NCBI GenBank assembly: GCA_963680875.1
Contig: OY804577.1
Coordinates: 100,947,906 to 101,011,905 of the forward strand
DNA length: 64,000 nucleotides
From: Bathymodiolus brooksi
Taxonomy: Eukaryota; Mollusca; Bivalvia; Mytilida; Modiolidae
Direction: 5' to 3'
Position 1 is the first letter of the stretch. Each line of letters begins with the position of its first letter. Positions 23,438 through 35,322 of the stretch are shown here, piece by piece. The notes under the pieces are model-generated. The model had not been told where the DNA came from. It did not search any database and worked only from the letters and a program-made list of their open reading frames with translations. Both the position numbers and the translations under genes were made by a program.

Positions 23438-24325
23438 TTATATTTCGAAACTAGCTGGGAATCATTACATAGTAGGCGTCACAGACGAAAATTTCAATTG
23501 TTTTATAAGATATACAACGGTTTTGTACCGCATTATTTGCATGATTTAATTCCTCCACTAAAGTACAACAATCTATCCAATACGTAATAGCAGTGATCTA
23601 ATTGTCCCCTTTTGTAGACTTTCTTCGACGAATTCATCAATCATTCCTTCTTCTGTTAGAAAATGGAACACACTTGAGAACTCTGTCCGTAATCTTGACA
23701 CCACATTAAAATTCAAACTGCGTTACTAAACAATGCAAATGAAATAAATATTGTTCCCAAACATTTCAGGTATGGTCCATGGAAGTTAAATGTGGTATTA
23801 AGACAACTTCGATGTTCAGCCTGTTTATTCAACAACGATTTACATCAATCAAATATAGTATCTAGTCCAAATTGTGCTTGCGGTGTTCCTCGAGAAGATG
23901 CATTTCATTTCTTCTTTGAATGTAGTAAATACACTGATATTAGGAGGGATTTGTTAGTTTGTGGAAATCGATTTGGAATAAAAATCGATCTTGCTTTACT
24001 TACAAGAGGTAACCGAAATCTAAATTATGAAGATATCTGTTTAATTTTTAAAGAAGTGTTCAAGTTTATTAGAAAATCTAAACGATTCCTCATTGTATAA
24101 CTTACAAATATATCCAACATGATCATCGTGTCCACAAAAAACTTCTCCCCCTGTTTTTCTGTTCTCTTTTACATGTGTAATTGTAACTGATACACCTTCA
24201 TTAATGTGCATGCTTTTCTTAATATGTATATGTGTTATATTTGTTATGTAATTCCAAGGAGAAGACTTTATAAGTTGGTAAACTTGTGTCTTATCCTTTT
24301 TGTCTCTATGAGCAAATAAAAGTGT
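23438..24325 (+). pseudogene. LINE ORF2 relic, C-terminal part and 3' tail
   Basis: Continues the LINE broken at 21973: LYFETSWESLHSRRRRKFQL, then VPHYLHDLIPPL, a decayed WNTLEN block, and an open frame at 23792-24100 with RQLRCSACLFNNDLH and CACGVPREDAFHFFFEC. The latter is a C-terminal Cys/His motif equivalent to that at about 10575-10630. The 3' end has AAGGAGAAGAC...ACTTGTGTCTTATCC and AATAAAAG, the same tail as LINE copies ending at 11319, 32785 and 61421. Confidence 0.75.
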
Positions 24326-24329
24326 TATA

Positions 24330-25170
24330 AACTAAACATAAAGTATGATAGTTAGATAAATAATTTGCACTACAATTCAGGGAAGATAACGTTTGTCGAA
24401 TTTAAATTAAGAATGGATGTTTCCTATGTAATATTGCTTAGAATGCTTGTTGTACTTGTAAATATTTTTTCTGATAAAATGTTCATTGTTCAAATTATTT
24501 GTGTGGTTTTTTTTTTAGCTTTGGGAAGAAGATTGATTCGCTTTAGTATAAATCATGTAATCTTTTGACGGAATTGAAGGTATATGTGAGCAAGTAAGAG
24601 TTTTGCTGTCCATTCCTTAACAAGGACTGAATGCAAGATGATATTGACCGCTGAGAATATGATTAGATCCTCATTGGTTAATAACTTGGACAGAAGTACA
24701 TGTGACGCGGTCTCATTCTTTCAACATTCATGCTAGTGGTCTAGATTAAGTTATATGGAACGAAAAAAAAACATATCGTATAAATCTGTGTATCATTTTT
24801 GGGTTATCTATTTTGGCACACCCTTTAGTCCCACCCACTTTTTGTACCAAAATGCGAAAATTTATATTTAATCTCATGAAGTAAAAAGGAATGATGTTAA
24901 TATAAGAGAGACAAAATCCCCTTTCGAAATAACGAAATCAAAGTGATTCATACAGAGGTCGTTTTAAGGTCTTCAACAGAGCGGATACCAATACCATGCA
25001 TCGAAAGGTATATGGTTACGTGCTGAAATTTAGCTCAGACCTTTTTATGAATCGAAAAACTGAATCAAAGATAAAGTAATGATCTGCATAACTTAAAGTT
25101 TCACTTCCTGATGTGAGTAGTGAAGTATTGATCAATTGAGACAAATTGATTATGCTGAGAAACAGATCAT
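24330..25170. other. No gene seen
   Basis: AT-rich spacer. The one 67-codon open frame (24365-24568) has no splice context or recognisable domain. Confidence 0.5.
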
Positions 25171-25173
25171 TTC

Positions 25174-26993
25174 TTATTTTTCAATTTGTAATTGAATTTC
25201 TTCAAATTCATTAACATTATACCGTAAATTATAAGAAGCGAGATTTGAAATTTTGCTAAGTTTATTTTGTAATTTAAAATATTCAGCTCTTTTGCGATTA
25301 TTTTTATCTGTTGCGTATATTTGAGTTGATCTTTTAATTTTATATTTTAAGTTATCTATCCAACTTAAAGGTTCATCGTTGTACAATCTACATTGTTTCC
25401 TTTTTTGAATTAAATATTCAATTTTTAGAACATAATCTTCGTCTTCCAATAACGTGTTATTAAAAATTCATACGCAAGGACCGCGTTCTGCTTCACTGAA
25501 TTTGATATTTAATACAGTAAAAGAATGACCGCTGAACGGAGAAAGTTTATAAAAAAAAACATTTTTAGCATACAACGTGTACATTTTGAAATGAAAATAA
25601 AATATATCCTGCTTTGAACAATTTTATTTCTAATCACGCGTAGCCACGAGAAAACTTTAGACGATGGATACCTTGCCCACCATATATCATAGATATTAAA
25701 ACCAGTCAAATAATTTGTCAGTAACTTGTATGCTTTATCTTCAGTATGTTTTCCCAACTCTATTCAGGGGGAGACAACGATGTAATAAAATCACCATGGA
25801 CTATCAATTCATCGAACTTTGGAATATTTTCAAAAACCTTTGTGAAAAAATCCATACTCTTTAACAACAACATTTGGAGCATACACATTTACAATATCTA
25901 CAATTTTGATTTGTATTTCTTTGACATTATTCTTGTATTATCCGATAATCAGAAATTCTACATCTTGATATCCTGACTCAATAACTCACCGCTGCGATGG
26001 TATTTTTTTTTTATTTGCGTCAATGAAATCAGTGTTCCCAAAGGTTTCTTGAAGTCCAATAACATCGTACTTATTTTCGGAACATAACAGAACTTTGTAA
26101 ATTCACCGACATTTCTTAAACCATTGACATTGAACCATCACAAAAATAAGGAAGATTGTATATGTGTTGTAGTTAAACGCTAAGCTTAATTTGTGTTTTG
26201 GTTAGAACTACTAGATCGCCTCCTGTCATAGGGGATGTCTTCTGAATGTTCCACCCAATATTACCATTGCCACCGTCACTTCATTATCATTCATCTCATC
26301 TGCGTTATATTAAGTCGAAGTGGCATCTATTTTACCATTTTCAGAGGAAGCCGTACTTTGATATAGAACAACAACCTCTGATTTATCATCACATGACATG
26401 TTATCCTCCTTTATACCATCATTTTTAATCAATATTTTCAGAATTTAAATTTGTTCTAGATTCAACAACAGTCTCATTGTTTTCAGATAAATCAATTTCA
26501 TCATCACTTTCCATATCATCTTCATCAACTTCACCTTCGGGATCGTTTACGGAATGTGTATGGCTCATCTGAACTTCGTCATCATGGATTCGTACCTCAC
26601 TTGTAGACATTATGTTGTCACTTATATTATTTTGTTCATGGTTATCATTTGTATTGTCTTGTTTTTCAGTAGTTTGGGGTTTACTTGTCTTGTCGTTGTC
26701 GGTTCGCATTCTTTGGCTTTATCATGATTATGTTCATCAACTTCATCAGTTGTCGTTGTAGTAAATCCTTTAGTTATATCGGAATTATCATCATTTTGAT
26801 AATTTTTGTCTTCTCGTTCAAGTCGTCTCCGTAATACATGTATATCCAAGGAAATGCATTTAAATTTACTTGGATATAAATTGCACCATTCACATGGAAT
26901 ACTAGGATAATAGTTTGATAAATGTCCGAAATCGTTACACTTTTGGGCATTCATCGTAGAGATGTTCACTTGATAGATATTTTGAGCAACCAC
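25174..26993 (-). pseudogene. L1/Tx1-like LINE relic (ORF1 end plus endonuclease)
   Basis: Read on the minus strand from 26993. First comes an ORF1-like end with a Cys/His-containing segment (KCNDFGHLSNYYP...CEWCN) and an acidic region (DEDDMESDDEIDLSENNE). Next comes a decayed endonuclease start (FNVNGLRN near 26110), then YDIWWARYPSSKVFSWLR...SRIYFIFIS (25509-25757), which matches the C-terminal DIWR/SRID part of AP endonucleases. Last is a linker SWIDNLKYKIKRSTQIY (25174-25449). Frame breaks separate all pieces and no RT follows, so it is 3'-truncated. The AP endonuclease class is clear; the exact clade is inferred. Confidence 0.65.
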
Positions 26994-27139
26994 CCTGCTA
27001 CGGCCACAACACTACTATCCTATATAATTAATATATTATGACTCTTGATAGTAGCCTTTACTTAGAAAAAATATCAACAACATGTTGATCAAAGTGTATT
27101 CTCCATTACATATTTCACATGTCCAGAATTAGGTTTGGT

Positions 27140-27392
27140 TTGGTTTTATGGTGCTTAACCCCACTTTCAACGATATTTCAGTTATATCGTGGCGGTCAGT
27201 TTTATTAGTGGAGGAAACCGGAGGACCCGGAGAAAACCACCGACCTGTCGCAAGTAACTGACAAAATTTTATCGCATGATGGTGTACACCTCGCCCTGAT
27301 CGAGATTCGGACTCACAACATCAGTGGTGATAAGCACTGGCTGAATAGGTAGTTGTAAAACAAACTACCATACGGCCACGACGGTCCCCTAC
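27140..27392 (+). repeat. Bivalve SINE-like repeat, near full length
   Basis: GGTGCTTAACCCCACTTTCA through ATATCGTGGCGGTCAGTTTT, AACCACCGACCTGTCGCAAG and TCGCCCTGATCGAGATTCG to CATACGGCCACGACGGTCCC. One of the best preserved copies here. Confidence 0.8.
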
Positions 27393-28607
27393 AGAATTAG
27401 GTATTTTGTTTCTATTGAATATGTAATATAAGATTAAGCACATAATACACTCCTGTTCTCTCGATGATATAGCTGAAAAATGGTTGAGTTGGCGTTAAAC
27501 AGTAATCACTCAATCACTCACTCACGCATAATACAACCTTATCTTATCTGATGCTATCGTGGAAAGTAGAATTTTGATTGGCTAACATTTTCTTTAAACC
27601 CCATTCCTCGTATATAACCTACTTGGTGTAGACACAATTTATAACGACGTGTCGTTCTCCATAATAAATAGCAGACGTCAAAAGGTATAATGTCTATGCT
27701 CTGTTTTATTAGAAAGTAAACTTACAAAAAAGCTTGAATAAACAATATTTTGCTCTGTCAACTAAACGACGCAAAAAGTCAACATAGCTCTCAGTGACCT
27801 TTAGCTAAGTGTTACATGATCTTTGCTATTTCTTATAATTATATTTAACTATTATTATCTGAAGTGTTCTTTTACTTTTTTAATTTCCCTGAATTTCTGG
27901 TTAATCACACAAGTAAACAAAATGTATTTTTATATAATTCGCATGTCCATGGTAGTTAAATTTGAGAATCAAAGTAACGTTATGTGCTAACCGGGTTTGT
28001 AACTAGAGTAACGACGGGTGCCACTAGTAGAATAGGAACTGCTTACCCTTTCGGACCACATGAGTTTTTAGTGGGATTCGTCTGCTCAATCTCACGTGTA
28101 GTGTTTTGTAGGTTGTTGTTTGTCCTTTTCCTTTACAGCCACGATATAGCGGAAATATTGTTGAAAGTAACGTTAGACACCATAAAACCAATCCTTCTTC
28201 TGGCCATTGCGTTATCCGTTCTTCTTTGATTTACGGATTATGATTACCCCTTTTGTATCTTCAAACTCTTCTTTCATTGAAACCTCGTTTGTGTGGTTTT
28301 CTCACAGCTAAAAATAAACAAACAAAAACAAAGTATGACCACTACGATATAGTGCTTTACACCAATAACTATGAAAATAAAAGTATTACTTTTAGACATT
28401 TTACATCTTTATTTGAAATTCCATTATAACATAGCTTTATTATTATTGTCGATTCATAGGTCAAATGTCATATGTTTTCTTCGTTTCCTCTGATTTCCAC
28501 GTTTTGATTCGTTCCCTCTGTGGTCATATGTTGTTTAGTATGAAATCATCTATTTCTATCAAGGTCTAGCTGGCGTCAATGATGAGTTTGGTTTTTGGAG
28601 GAGACGA
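27393..28607. other. No gene seen; dispersed-repeat fragments
   Basis: Contains a fragment with AACGACGGGTGCCACTAGTA...TGGGATTCGTCTGCTCA (27990-28120), a dispersed mussel-type repeat, joined to an inverted SINE-like start at 28136-28190 (CACGATATAGCGGAAATATT). Otherwise AT-rich with no supported coding segment. Confidence 0.5.
28136..28190 (-). repeat. SINE-like repeat fragment (first ~50 bases, inverted)
   Basis: Reverse complement gives ATGGTGTCTAACGTTACTTT followed by CAACAATATTTCCGCTATATCGTGG, the start of the SINE-like family seen at 12455 and 27140. Confidence 0.65.
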
Positions 28608-28755
28608 CTAATTTCTCAAATCTAAATTGATATAATTTTCATTTGTAAGATAGCCTTGCTGTGTTGCTATGGAAACTGTGTTGTCATTCAAACCAGCATA
28701 GAAGTGTTCGTTGCTATATTCGTAATTACATGTGGTTTCATTGGCACGTGTTTTC
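28608..28755 (-). CDS. Terminal exon of a minus-strand receptor-like gene (tyrosine-motif tail)
   Basis: On the minus strand the acceptor TTTTATTTGTAG precedes an exon that must begin in phase 2. That is the phase in which the receptor transmembrane exons at 12826 and 63444 end. It encodes KTRANETTCNYEYSNEHFYA and GLNDNTVSIATQQGYLTNEN, ending YINLDLRN before TAG at 28608-28610. FYAGL (YxxL) and ENYINL (YxxL and YxN) resemble SH2-docking sites. No matching transmembrane exon was found upstream (28.8-29.2 kb), where repeats intervene, so the exon may be orphaned. A receptor tail is inference from phase, position of basic residues and tyrosine motifs. Confidence 0.4.
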
Positions 28756-29099
28756 CTACAAATAAAACATACTTGTATTAGCATGAGTAACTTACTCATC
28801 TTTGTTTACATAAAAATGATCAAAAACTTCCACTTCACGGTTCTGCACCTGAGATATTTTATTTCTATCAATATAATACCAAAATACTAGATTGTCATTG
28901 TGGGTTTCTTTGACTTACACAAAATTGGCATTAACATACTCCTTTATAGCAAATATTTCAATTCAATTTCATACAAATCATTTGTAGACTTTATTGATCT
29001 TGCATGAATTGTAGTTAGATTCCTTCACCAATGGGATCCGCGTTTCTACGATAAAAATATAATTTGAATTGTTTCTAGAAAAGTTTAAAGATATCAAAG

Positions 29100-29229
29100 A
29101 GGTAATCAGAAGTTGAAAATCGAAGTAGGACTGACAATGTAATGACAAAAAGAAAAAGGACAAAAAGACAAACAGTGATCTACAAACTAACGCTTGAGCA
29201 ACACTAACGCCACAAAAAAGCAAAAAACG
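29100..29229. repeat. Dispersed repeat fragment next to the DIRS-like element
   Basis: Reads, inverted, TTTTTTGTGGCGTTAGTGTT, then a TTTGTCTTTTTGTCC block. Similar T-rich phrases occur near 12330-12400 and 28100. It abuts the point where the DIRS-like RNase H frame stops, so it marks a breakpoint. Confidence 0.4.
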
Positions 29230-32045
29230 GATATTCCAAGATAAGCTACTACGGTAGTATTGTCTGTTGCCAGAACCAGAGATTTGAGATGGAGAGTTGT
29301 TCTGAAATGAGACAAGGCCAAATGAACTGCTTTCATCTCCAACAGGTTGATGTGTTCCTTCTGTTGTTGAAGAGACAACAACCCTAAGGCCCAACTTCCC
29401 TCTAAATAAGCTCCCCAATCCAGGTTGGAAGCATCTGTGTAGAGAGTTAGGGTAGGAACTGGTACTGACAGAGACCTTTCATCACATTCTCCGTTTATCC
29501 ACTACTGTAGGTGAGGTAACAGTGAAGGAAGAAGAGGGATCTTTGCTTCCCAGTCTTGAGAGGCTGGAAGCCAGTGTTGAAGAAGATAAAACTGTAGGGG
29601 TCGAATGTGGAGACGCCCTAGCGGAACCACTTCCGCGAGTGAGTTGAGGAAACCTAGTAGTTGAGAAAACTGTCTGGCTGTTACGAACTGGGTGTTAGAA
29701 CAACAGAATTCTCTGACAGAGGGAACACATTTTTCCTCGGGTGGAAAAATGAGACACAGGTCTGTTCTGTAGTGTTCTCCTAGAAACAGAAAATTCTGAG
29801 GAGTCAACTCCGACCTCTTCCAAGATATCAAAAACCCCAGATTTAGAAAAAGCTGAATTACCATTTCCGTTTGGGAAACAAGAGTTTGTTGATCGAAATC
29901 CTTGATCAGAGAATCGTCTAGATAGAATGAATCTGAACAGACAGTGTGTGCAGATGGGCTATTACTGTTTGAAACACTCTTGTGAAAACTAGGGGAGCCG
30001 TTGAGATCCCGAATGGTAGTGTTCGAAATTGGTATACTGTATTGTCTCAAACAAAACGAAGAACTTTTCTGAAGGGAGGAGCAATAGGGATGTGAAAGTA
30101 CGCATCCATGAGATCGAGGCTTGTTGTCCACATACCAGGGTGGATACAAGACCTGTTGGAACGATTGGTTTCCATTTTGAAATGGGGTACCAAGAGAAAC
30201 GTATTCAGGATAGAAAGATCTATAACTGGTCTCGTACCTCCAGTTTTCTTGGGATCTAAGAAAAGACGGGAGTAAAAACCTGGAGATTGAAAAGGATCCC
30301 GAACCCTATGTATTGCTCCTTTCAAGATCAAAGACTGAACTTCCTCCGACAGAAGAGTCCGCTTCTCTTTGTCTGACGTGTGAGACAAAAGAGATGGGAA
30401 TCTCTGACAGTGGAGCTGACTTCAGAAACTGAAGATGAAGCCCCCCCCCCCCCGAATTACTGATGGAACACACGAGTCCGTGGTAACTTTCTCCCATTGA
30501 CTCAGAAAGTGAGTCAGTCTCCCTCCAACAGGAATAGAGGGGAACGGAACAGAAAACTGTTCCTCCCTCTCGGGAGGTGTCGGTAATAAACGAGGGGGCA
30601 ACTTCCTATTTACGATTCCCTGTCTTCTTGGCTCATTTTTTCTTGTGAGAAAAATTGGGCTTGGAAGCAGAAGAGGTAGTTGGTGGGTCAACTTTCCTCT
30701 TCTTGGGAAACGTGTGGGTAGAACTAGAAAGATAATTAGTTACCACAGAACGTTTGCCATTTGTTACCTGAAGGTTAACTTTGATAGGCTGTGGAAGTTT
30801 CTTCGTCTCCTCCTGAACCTCCCGAACAGATAAGCCAAAGATCTTGTTCGACAAAAGAGAAGACAGCAAAGAGTCTTTTAAAGACTCATTGACCGAGGAT
30901 TTCTCTAAAATTCCAATTCTTTTAGAAAGAGTGAAATTACCGAGAGTTCCCATAAGAAGAAGTTGAGAGATACCAATAGTCTGGTCAATTTGGAGTAAGA
31001 AGGACTTAAGTTCCGAAAAATCATCCCCTCTCTCCTGAAGTAAAAATCCAGCTGCCGACAGAAAGTGTTCAGCTGTACCCAGTGCATGAGAGGTGCTCCT
31101 AAGAAGGTTCTATGACCAAAGAGATTGTGCAAGTCTTAACCCATATACTGACTTTGAGCCTTGAAGGGAAGTCATAGTTTTATCACAAGTAGGAGCTGAC
31201 ATTCCAATAGACGAATTGTGTATCTCGAAATCCTTACTTCTAAACCTGCCTGGAAAAGAAGAGGGACCAAAACCAGGAGATTTTCCAATATTGTTACTAG
31301 AAGAGCCTGGAGGTGAAGCCAAACTATCCTGAATCACTCGAAGAGCTGTGGAAACATGCTTAGATTCAGGAAAAGACTTGTAAGAAGAGGAAAATTCCTG
31401 AGATAAACCACACGACGTCTCAAACGTGGACAAAGTTTGTTGGATCCTAGGAGGGGAATCAAAAGGAACATGGGCTTTTTCTCTGAGGAGAGAATAAAGC
31501 CTAGCTTTTAGCTGATCCCTAGAAGCCGGAAACTCCTCAGATTCGGATTCACTAGAACTGCCTTCTTCGGGAGTACCAGCTCTGTTCAGAGTGGAAGAAA
31601 CAGATTTCTTCGAAACGGAAGTAGTAGGAACAGCTTCATCCTCTACAGTGAGAAATGAAGCCTCCTGATTCCCTGGGGCCATGGATATAGTGTCATCTTC
31701 TTCCTGACACTGGTTAGGAGAAGAAGGCTCTACCGGGGCACCTGACCGAGACTCCAAAGCATACAACCTATCCGAGACAACCTTCAGATCAGAAATAAGT
31801 GACTTCTTAAACTCCCCTAAGGTTTCTCTTACTTCTCTGGCTAGTGAAGTCTGAGAAGAGGAAGTATCAGAAGGTAACCTGGGGTTACTGGAAGGATTAC
31901 CAGGAAAAGTTGACCAAGGATAGGAAGGGTCACAAGGAAAACAAGGATGAGCTTGGAACTGATGTGTCCAAGGAGGACAAGGCCAACCTGGGAACCTATT
32001 GGGAGGTTGCAGTGAAGAAATTGGAGGTCTATGCTGCATAGCATT
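29230..32045 (-). pseudogene. DIRS-like retrotransposon, 5' part (gag-like, RT, RNase H start)
   Basis: Read leftward. A 5' ORF (from about 32039 to 31110) is rich in Pro and Ser, starts MQHRPPISSLQPPNRF, and has an acidic SSSESESEEF tract and FPESKHVSTALRVIQDSL. More of this protein continues in other frames to 30633 and runs into VGGRLTHFLSQWEKVTTDS. RT follows (30388-30047: EVQSLILKGAIHRV, GFYSRLFLDPKKTGGTRPVI, SLDLMDAYFHIPI), then YLDD, LGFLISWKRSELTP, LLGFLNSLAEVVPLG, and RNase H with EMKAVHLALSHF and TDNTTVVAYL. A stop near 30047, a frame change near 29965 and others inactivate it. No tyrosine recombinase or terminal repeats are present, so the copy is truncated near 29230. GC content is higher than its surroundings, which suggests a recent arrival. 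Confidence 0.75.
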
Positions 32046-32049
32046 CAAA

Positions 32050-32785
32050 CCCGTTAAAAACGATGGGGCAGTGATATTAGATACAACGTATCAACAGGAC
32101 GTGAAAAAGTGTGGGTCACTGACGATACAATGGGAATTGCTATTTTGTAATCGTTATATTGTATATAGAAATAAAATGTTATCGTCATTGGCAATACTGA
32201 ATATGAACGGGGTAGAAATAAATGTTGATACTTTGTTATTTGGAAATGATTTTATATCAGATGAAACAAATTGTGAAATATTTTTAATTCAGTATAATTG
32301 TAACAAAACAACCAGGTGAATTCCCTTACAGGTATACCATTTTGACACAAATGTTAACGTGTTATTCGAATGATCATAATTGAAAATAAAACCTCTGGAT
32401 GATCTTTGAAGACTATTTGATCTTACAAAATAAATAGAAATATATTTACTTACCATGACTATTTTCAGCAACTAAATCCCAATAGATGAATGAAAGTAAA
32501 TATGTCCACGTAGTACGCATTTGGGTCTGTTCGATATGTATCAATAGGTTATCTATATGTTGATCATATAGTCAATGAGGCTCCATGAGGGTTTTAATTG
32601 TTTTACTGTTTATATTTTTCTTCATGCCTTCATTTACTATAAACGTTTACTATAAATTTGTGTAATTAAATATCATTATGTTCAATTGTGTATTTTGAAA
32701 TATATGTAATGGGAGAAGACTGTCTAAGTTGTTTAACTTGTGTCTTATCCTTTTGTCTTTTTGAACAATAAAATATGTTTAAAGT
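32050..32785 (+). pseudogene. LINE 3' fragment
   Basis: Encodes NRYIVYRNKMLSSLAILN and TLLFGNDFISDETNCEIFL, which align with the C-terminal end of the LINE at 10620-10800 (YIVQRNICLI, LLFGNEILNDEKNTQIFL). It ends with the shared tail GGAGAAGACTGTCTAAG...ACTTGTGTCTTATCC and AATAAAATATGTTTAAAG. It appears to have inserted upstream of the minus-strand DIRS-like ORF. Confidence 0.7.
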
Positions 32786-33000
32786 AATGGGAATTCCAAC
32801 CCTAGTAACTGTCCTATTCGGAACCAGGTCCGAGGTTAGGTGGTTTCTCAGTCCTGCTACCGAAGTCTCAGGATTAGTCTGGGAAACGAAGGTAGGAATT
32901 CCCACACTCAAGAGGGTTAGGTATGGAACCATCCCAAAAGGTGTCACTGCCTGTGAGGATTTGAACGGGCTCAATTCCATAATTTTACAATTTGAACAAA
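32786..33000 (-). other. Possible 5' leader of the DIRS-like element
   Basis: GC-richer than its flanks and starts exactly where the LINE tail ends. GGGAATTCC near 32790 and GGAATTCCC near 32897 form an inverted pair. If the LINE fragment at 32050-32785 is removed, this sequence would lie directly upstream of the DIRS-like ORF. Inference from position and composition only. Confidence 0.3.
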
Positions 33001-33329
33001 AAATAATAAATAAATATACTGTAAATTACCTGAAATTACAGTAAATTTGTGTCACAATATAAATATAATATACAAAAAATATATATATAATGTATAAGGG
33101 TATCAAAACCAAACAAAAATCGTTTTCTTCTGTTCTTCAAGAAAAGCGTGCTATTCTGGTCGCAGCAGGAAATTGAATGGGTTGTATTATGGGAAGCTCT
33201 TATTAGGTCCTCCAGGGGATCTTCTCAAAATATTGTCATAATATTATTGGTATTTCCTGCTGTTCGGATGTCGCTTAGGGACTATCTCAGAATGTAAAAT
33301 GATAAGATATTTATGTTATAAAATTCATA

Positions 33330-33545
33330 TATTTTATATAACAGACAAAGATAAAAATGTCATATACTTTATATCACAGACAAAGATAAAAATGTCATAT
33401 ATTTTATTTATATCACAGACAAAAATAAAAATGTGATATACTTTATATCACAGACAAAGATAAAAATGTCATATACTTTATATCACAGACAAAGATAAAA
33501 ATGTCGTATACTTTATATCACAGACAAAGATAAAAAAAAATCATA
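33330..33545. repeat. Minisatellite, ~38-bp period, about six copies
   Basis: Unit TATATCACAGACAAAGATAA followed by AAATGTCATATACTT, with single changes among copies (GTGATA, GTCGTA). No coding role. Confidence 0.85.
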
Positions 33546-34067
33546 TACAGTGCATTGTATCACATTTTTGTAACAAAGGTTTATAAATTATTTTTTTCTC
33601 ATTCTCCACTTCTATTTGAAAAATACAGTTCTTTTCCCATATCTACAGTGGGTCTCGTCATAATTTTCTAACATAGTTTTATTTAAACAAGTGGTCCACT
33701 TTGCCAATAAATTTCCATCTGGATGGACCCCATCAACATATATGTTGTAATAATAAGTCCTCTTGACATGTCTACATAGTTCAGACATTTGATGTAAGTA
33801 TGTTTTTTTTCCTCATTTGAATTATTGAACATGATGATGGATTTATTAACATTCAGAAGAATGAAATTTAGGTTCTCTTGCATCTGGGGGATTGACTCGT
33901 ATTTTAAATAGCCTGTTTGTCCTTGTTGGTATCTTATTGTGATCCAATAAAGTATATTTATTGTAGGGATTGTGGAAAATATTGGTACACAATCAATATC
34001 AGTTAGCAATTATTTTGCTCCATCCATTAATTTCTTAAAATCAAACAACATATTAGCTTGGTAGTTG
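33546..34067. other. No gene assigned
   Basis: A 108-codon minus-strand open frame (33683-34009, LLTDIDCVPIFSTIPTINIL...) lies here. I recognise no domain, and no splice or repeat evidence supports it. Probably a decayed element or chance. Confidence 0.4.
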
Positions 34068-34591
34068 TAACACCACTTCTTGATATATTATATCATTTTT
34101 CTTCCAATTTGTTTATATCTGTAATTCCACTCATCAAATATATTTAAAAAATTCAACCATTATAGTTTTTTGTCATTAAACGTTTTTTCCACAATGAAAT
34201 CTATTTTTTCCAGGGAAATGCTGCACTGGAACATTCACATATTCGTTCAACCCATTTGCAAATTCAAAAATCCCCGTCCTCTGTATCGGAATAACTGAAC
34301 GGAGATGTCAATAATATATTTCTGAGATTTTCGTCCATCCTTACCGTTGGTCAATCAAAGTGGCGGTAGTCTTATAATGGTAGCTTAGTAGTTAAGCGCT
34401 ACTTCTTACTATATTATATCATTTTCTCCCAATTTGTTTGTGATGTTTGTAATTTCACCCATCAACTATTTTTTTTAAATTGGCCATTATAGTTTTTTAA
34501 GTCATTAAAAGTTTTTTCCACAATGAAATCTATATTTCCCCAGGGAAATGCTGCACTGGAACATTCACATATTCGTTCAACACATTTGCCC
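34068..34591. repeat. Direct repeat pair (~195 bp, 34068-34262 and 34401-34591)
   Basis: Both copies run TATATTATATCATTTT...CCATTATAGTTTTTT...GTTTTTTCCACAATGAAATC...GGGAAATGCTGCACTGGAAC and end ATTCGTTCAACNCATTTGC. They are separated by about 140 bp of unique sequence. A segmental duplication or two element ends. Confidence 0.75.
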
Positions 34592-34607
34592 GCGACGTGC
34601 CGTATAT

Positions 34608-34662
34608 AAATGATGCTATATATATATATATATAAATGATGCTATATATATATATAAAAGAA
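34608..34662. repeat. TA microsatellite with duplicated AAATGATGC
   Basis: Two TATATA runs, each preceded by TATAAATGATGC. Simple repeat. Confidence 0.8.
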
Positions 34663-34702
34663 ATTAGTAAAAGAAGAACAAAACGGATTTTTCACAACAT
34701 TC

Positions 34703-35320
34703 TTGTACTAACGTTTTCACTGCTGTTGGAGATCTTCAGGTACAATGTTTATAAGTGTATATATATGACGTTAACTATATAAAGGGAGACTATGATGTTA
34801 CGTTTTCGCGGTAAAATATATTACCTATAAAATTAATGAACATCTTTAAAGTTGGTATAAGATTAATAAAAATCTTTTTAAAGTCATTGTAAGATTAACG
34901 AAAATCGTTAAAGTCGTTTATCATTTAACGAAGGTTTAAGAATATTAATTAATGAAGTTTCTTTTCTTCTTCTTAAAAAATCACCCTCTGTATTAACTTT
35001 ATACAGCGGAAATATTTTGAAATGTCCTCCAGAACAATCATGGAAATCTTCATTAGCTCTTATTATAGTAAGGTCCTGGTGCCTTGTTTGTTGTCTATGA
35101 ACAGTCATTCGAGTCCGCAATTCAGTTTTGGTTTCACTTACATAGAATTCTCCACAATTAGAGCAAATAATTGCGTATACAAGATTCTTAGTTTTGCATG
35201 ATATATCTTGCATAACTGTAAAAGTTCGTCCATTCTTAAATGTAAACGAGGTTCCTTCTATTAAACTCGGACATGTCATACATCTCTTGTCGGTACATTT
35301 CTTAACAGATGGTGATGATT
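34703..35320 (-). pseudogene. Penelope-like element 3' end: GIY-YIG endonuclease and ribozyme-like terminus
   Basis: The minus-strand frame (34908 to about 35320) has Cys pairs CTDKRCMTC, then KNLVYAIICSNCGEFYV and ETKTELRTRMTVHRQQ, ending FLRRRKETSLINILKPSLND. This is the GIY-YIG nuclease domain that follows RT in Penelope-like elements, with the first tyrosine motif (VYAI) and FYVSET in place of the usual YIG. Downstream, 34703-34745 reads CTGAAGA...GAAAACGTTA flanked by TTGTAC and GTACAA, a perfect six-base helix. It resembles the hammerhead found in such elements but with one core change. RT is absent upstream because a Tc1-like sequence abuts at 35323. Confidence 0.7.
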
Positions 35321-35322
35321 CA

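Noticed and set aside
33683..34009. 108-codon minus-strand frame
   Set aside because: No domain or splice context, and it adjoins a duplicated AT-rich block; kept only as unassigned sequence.
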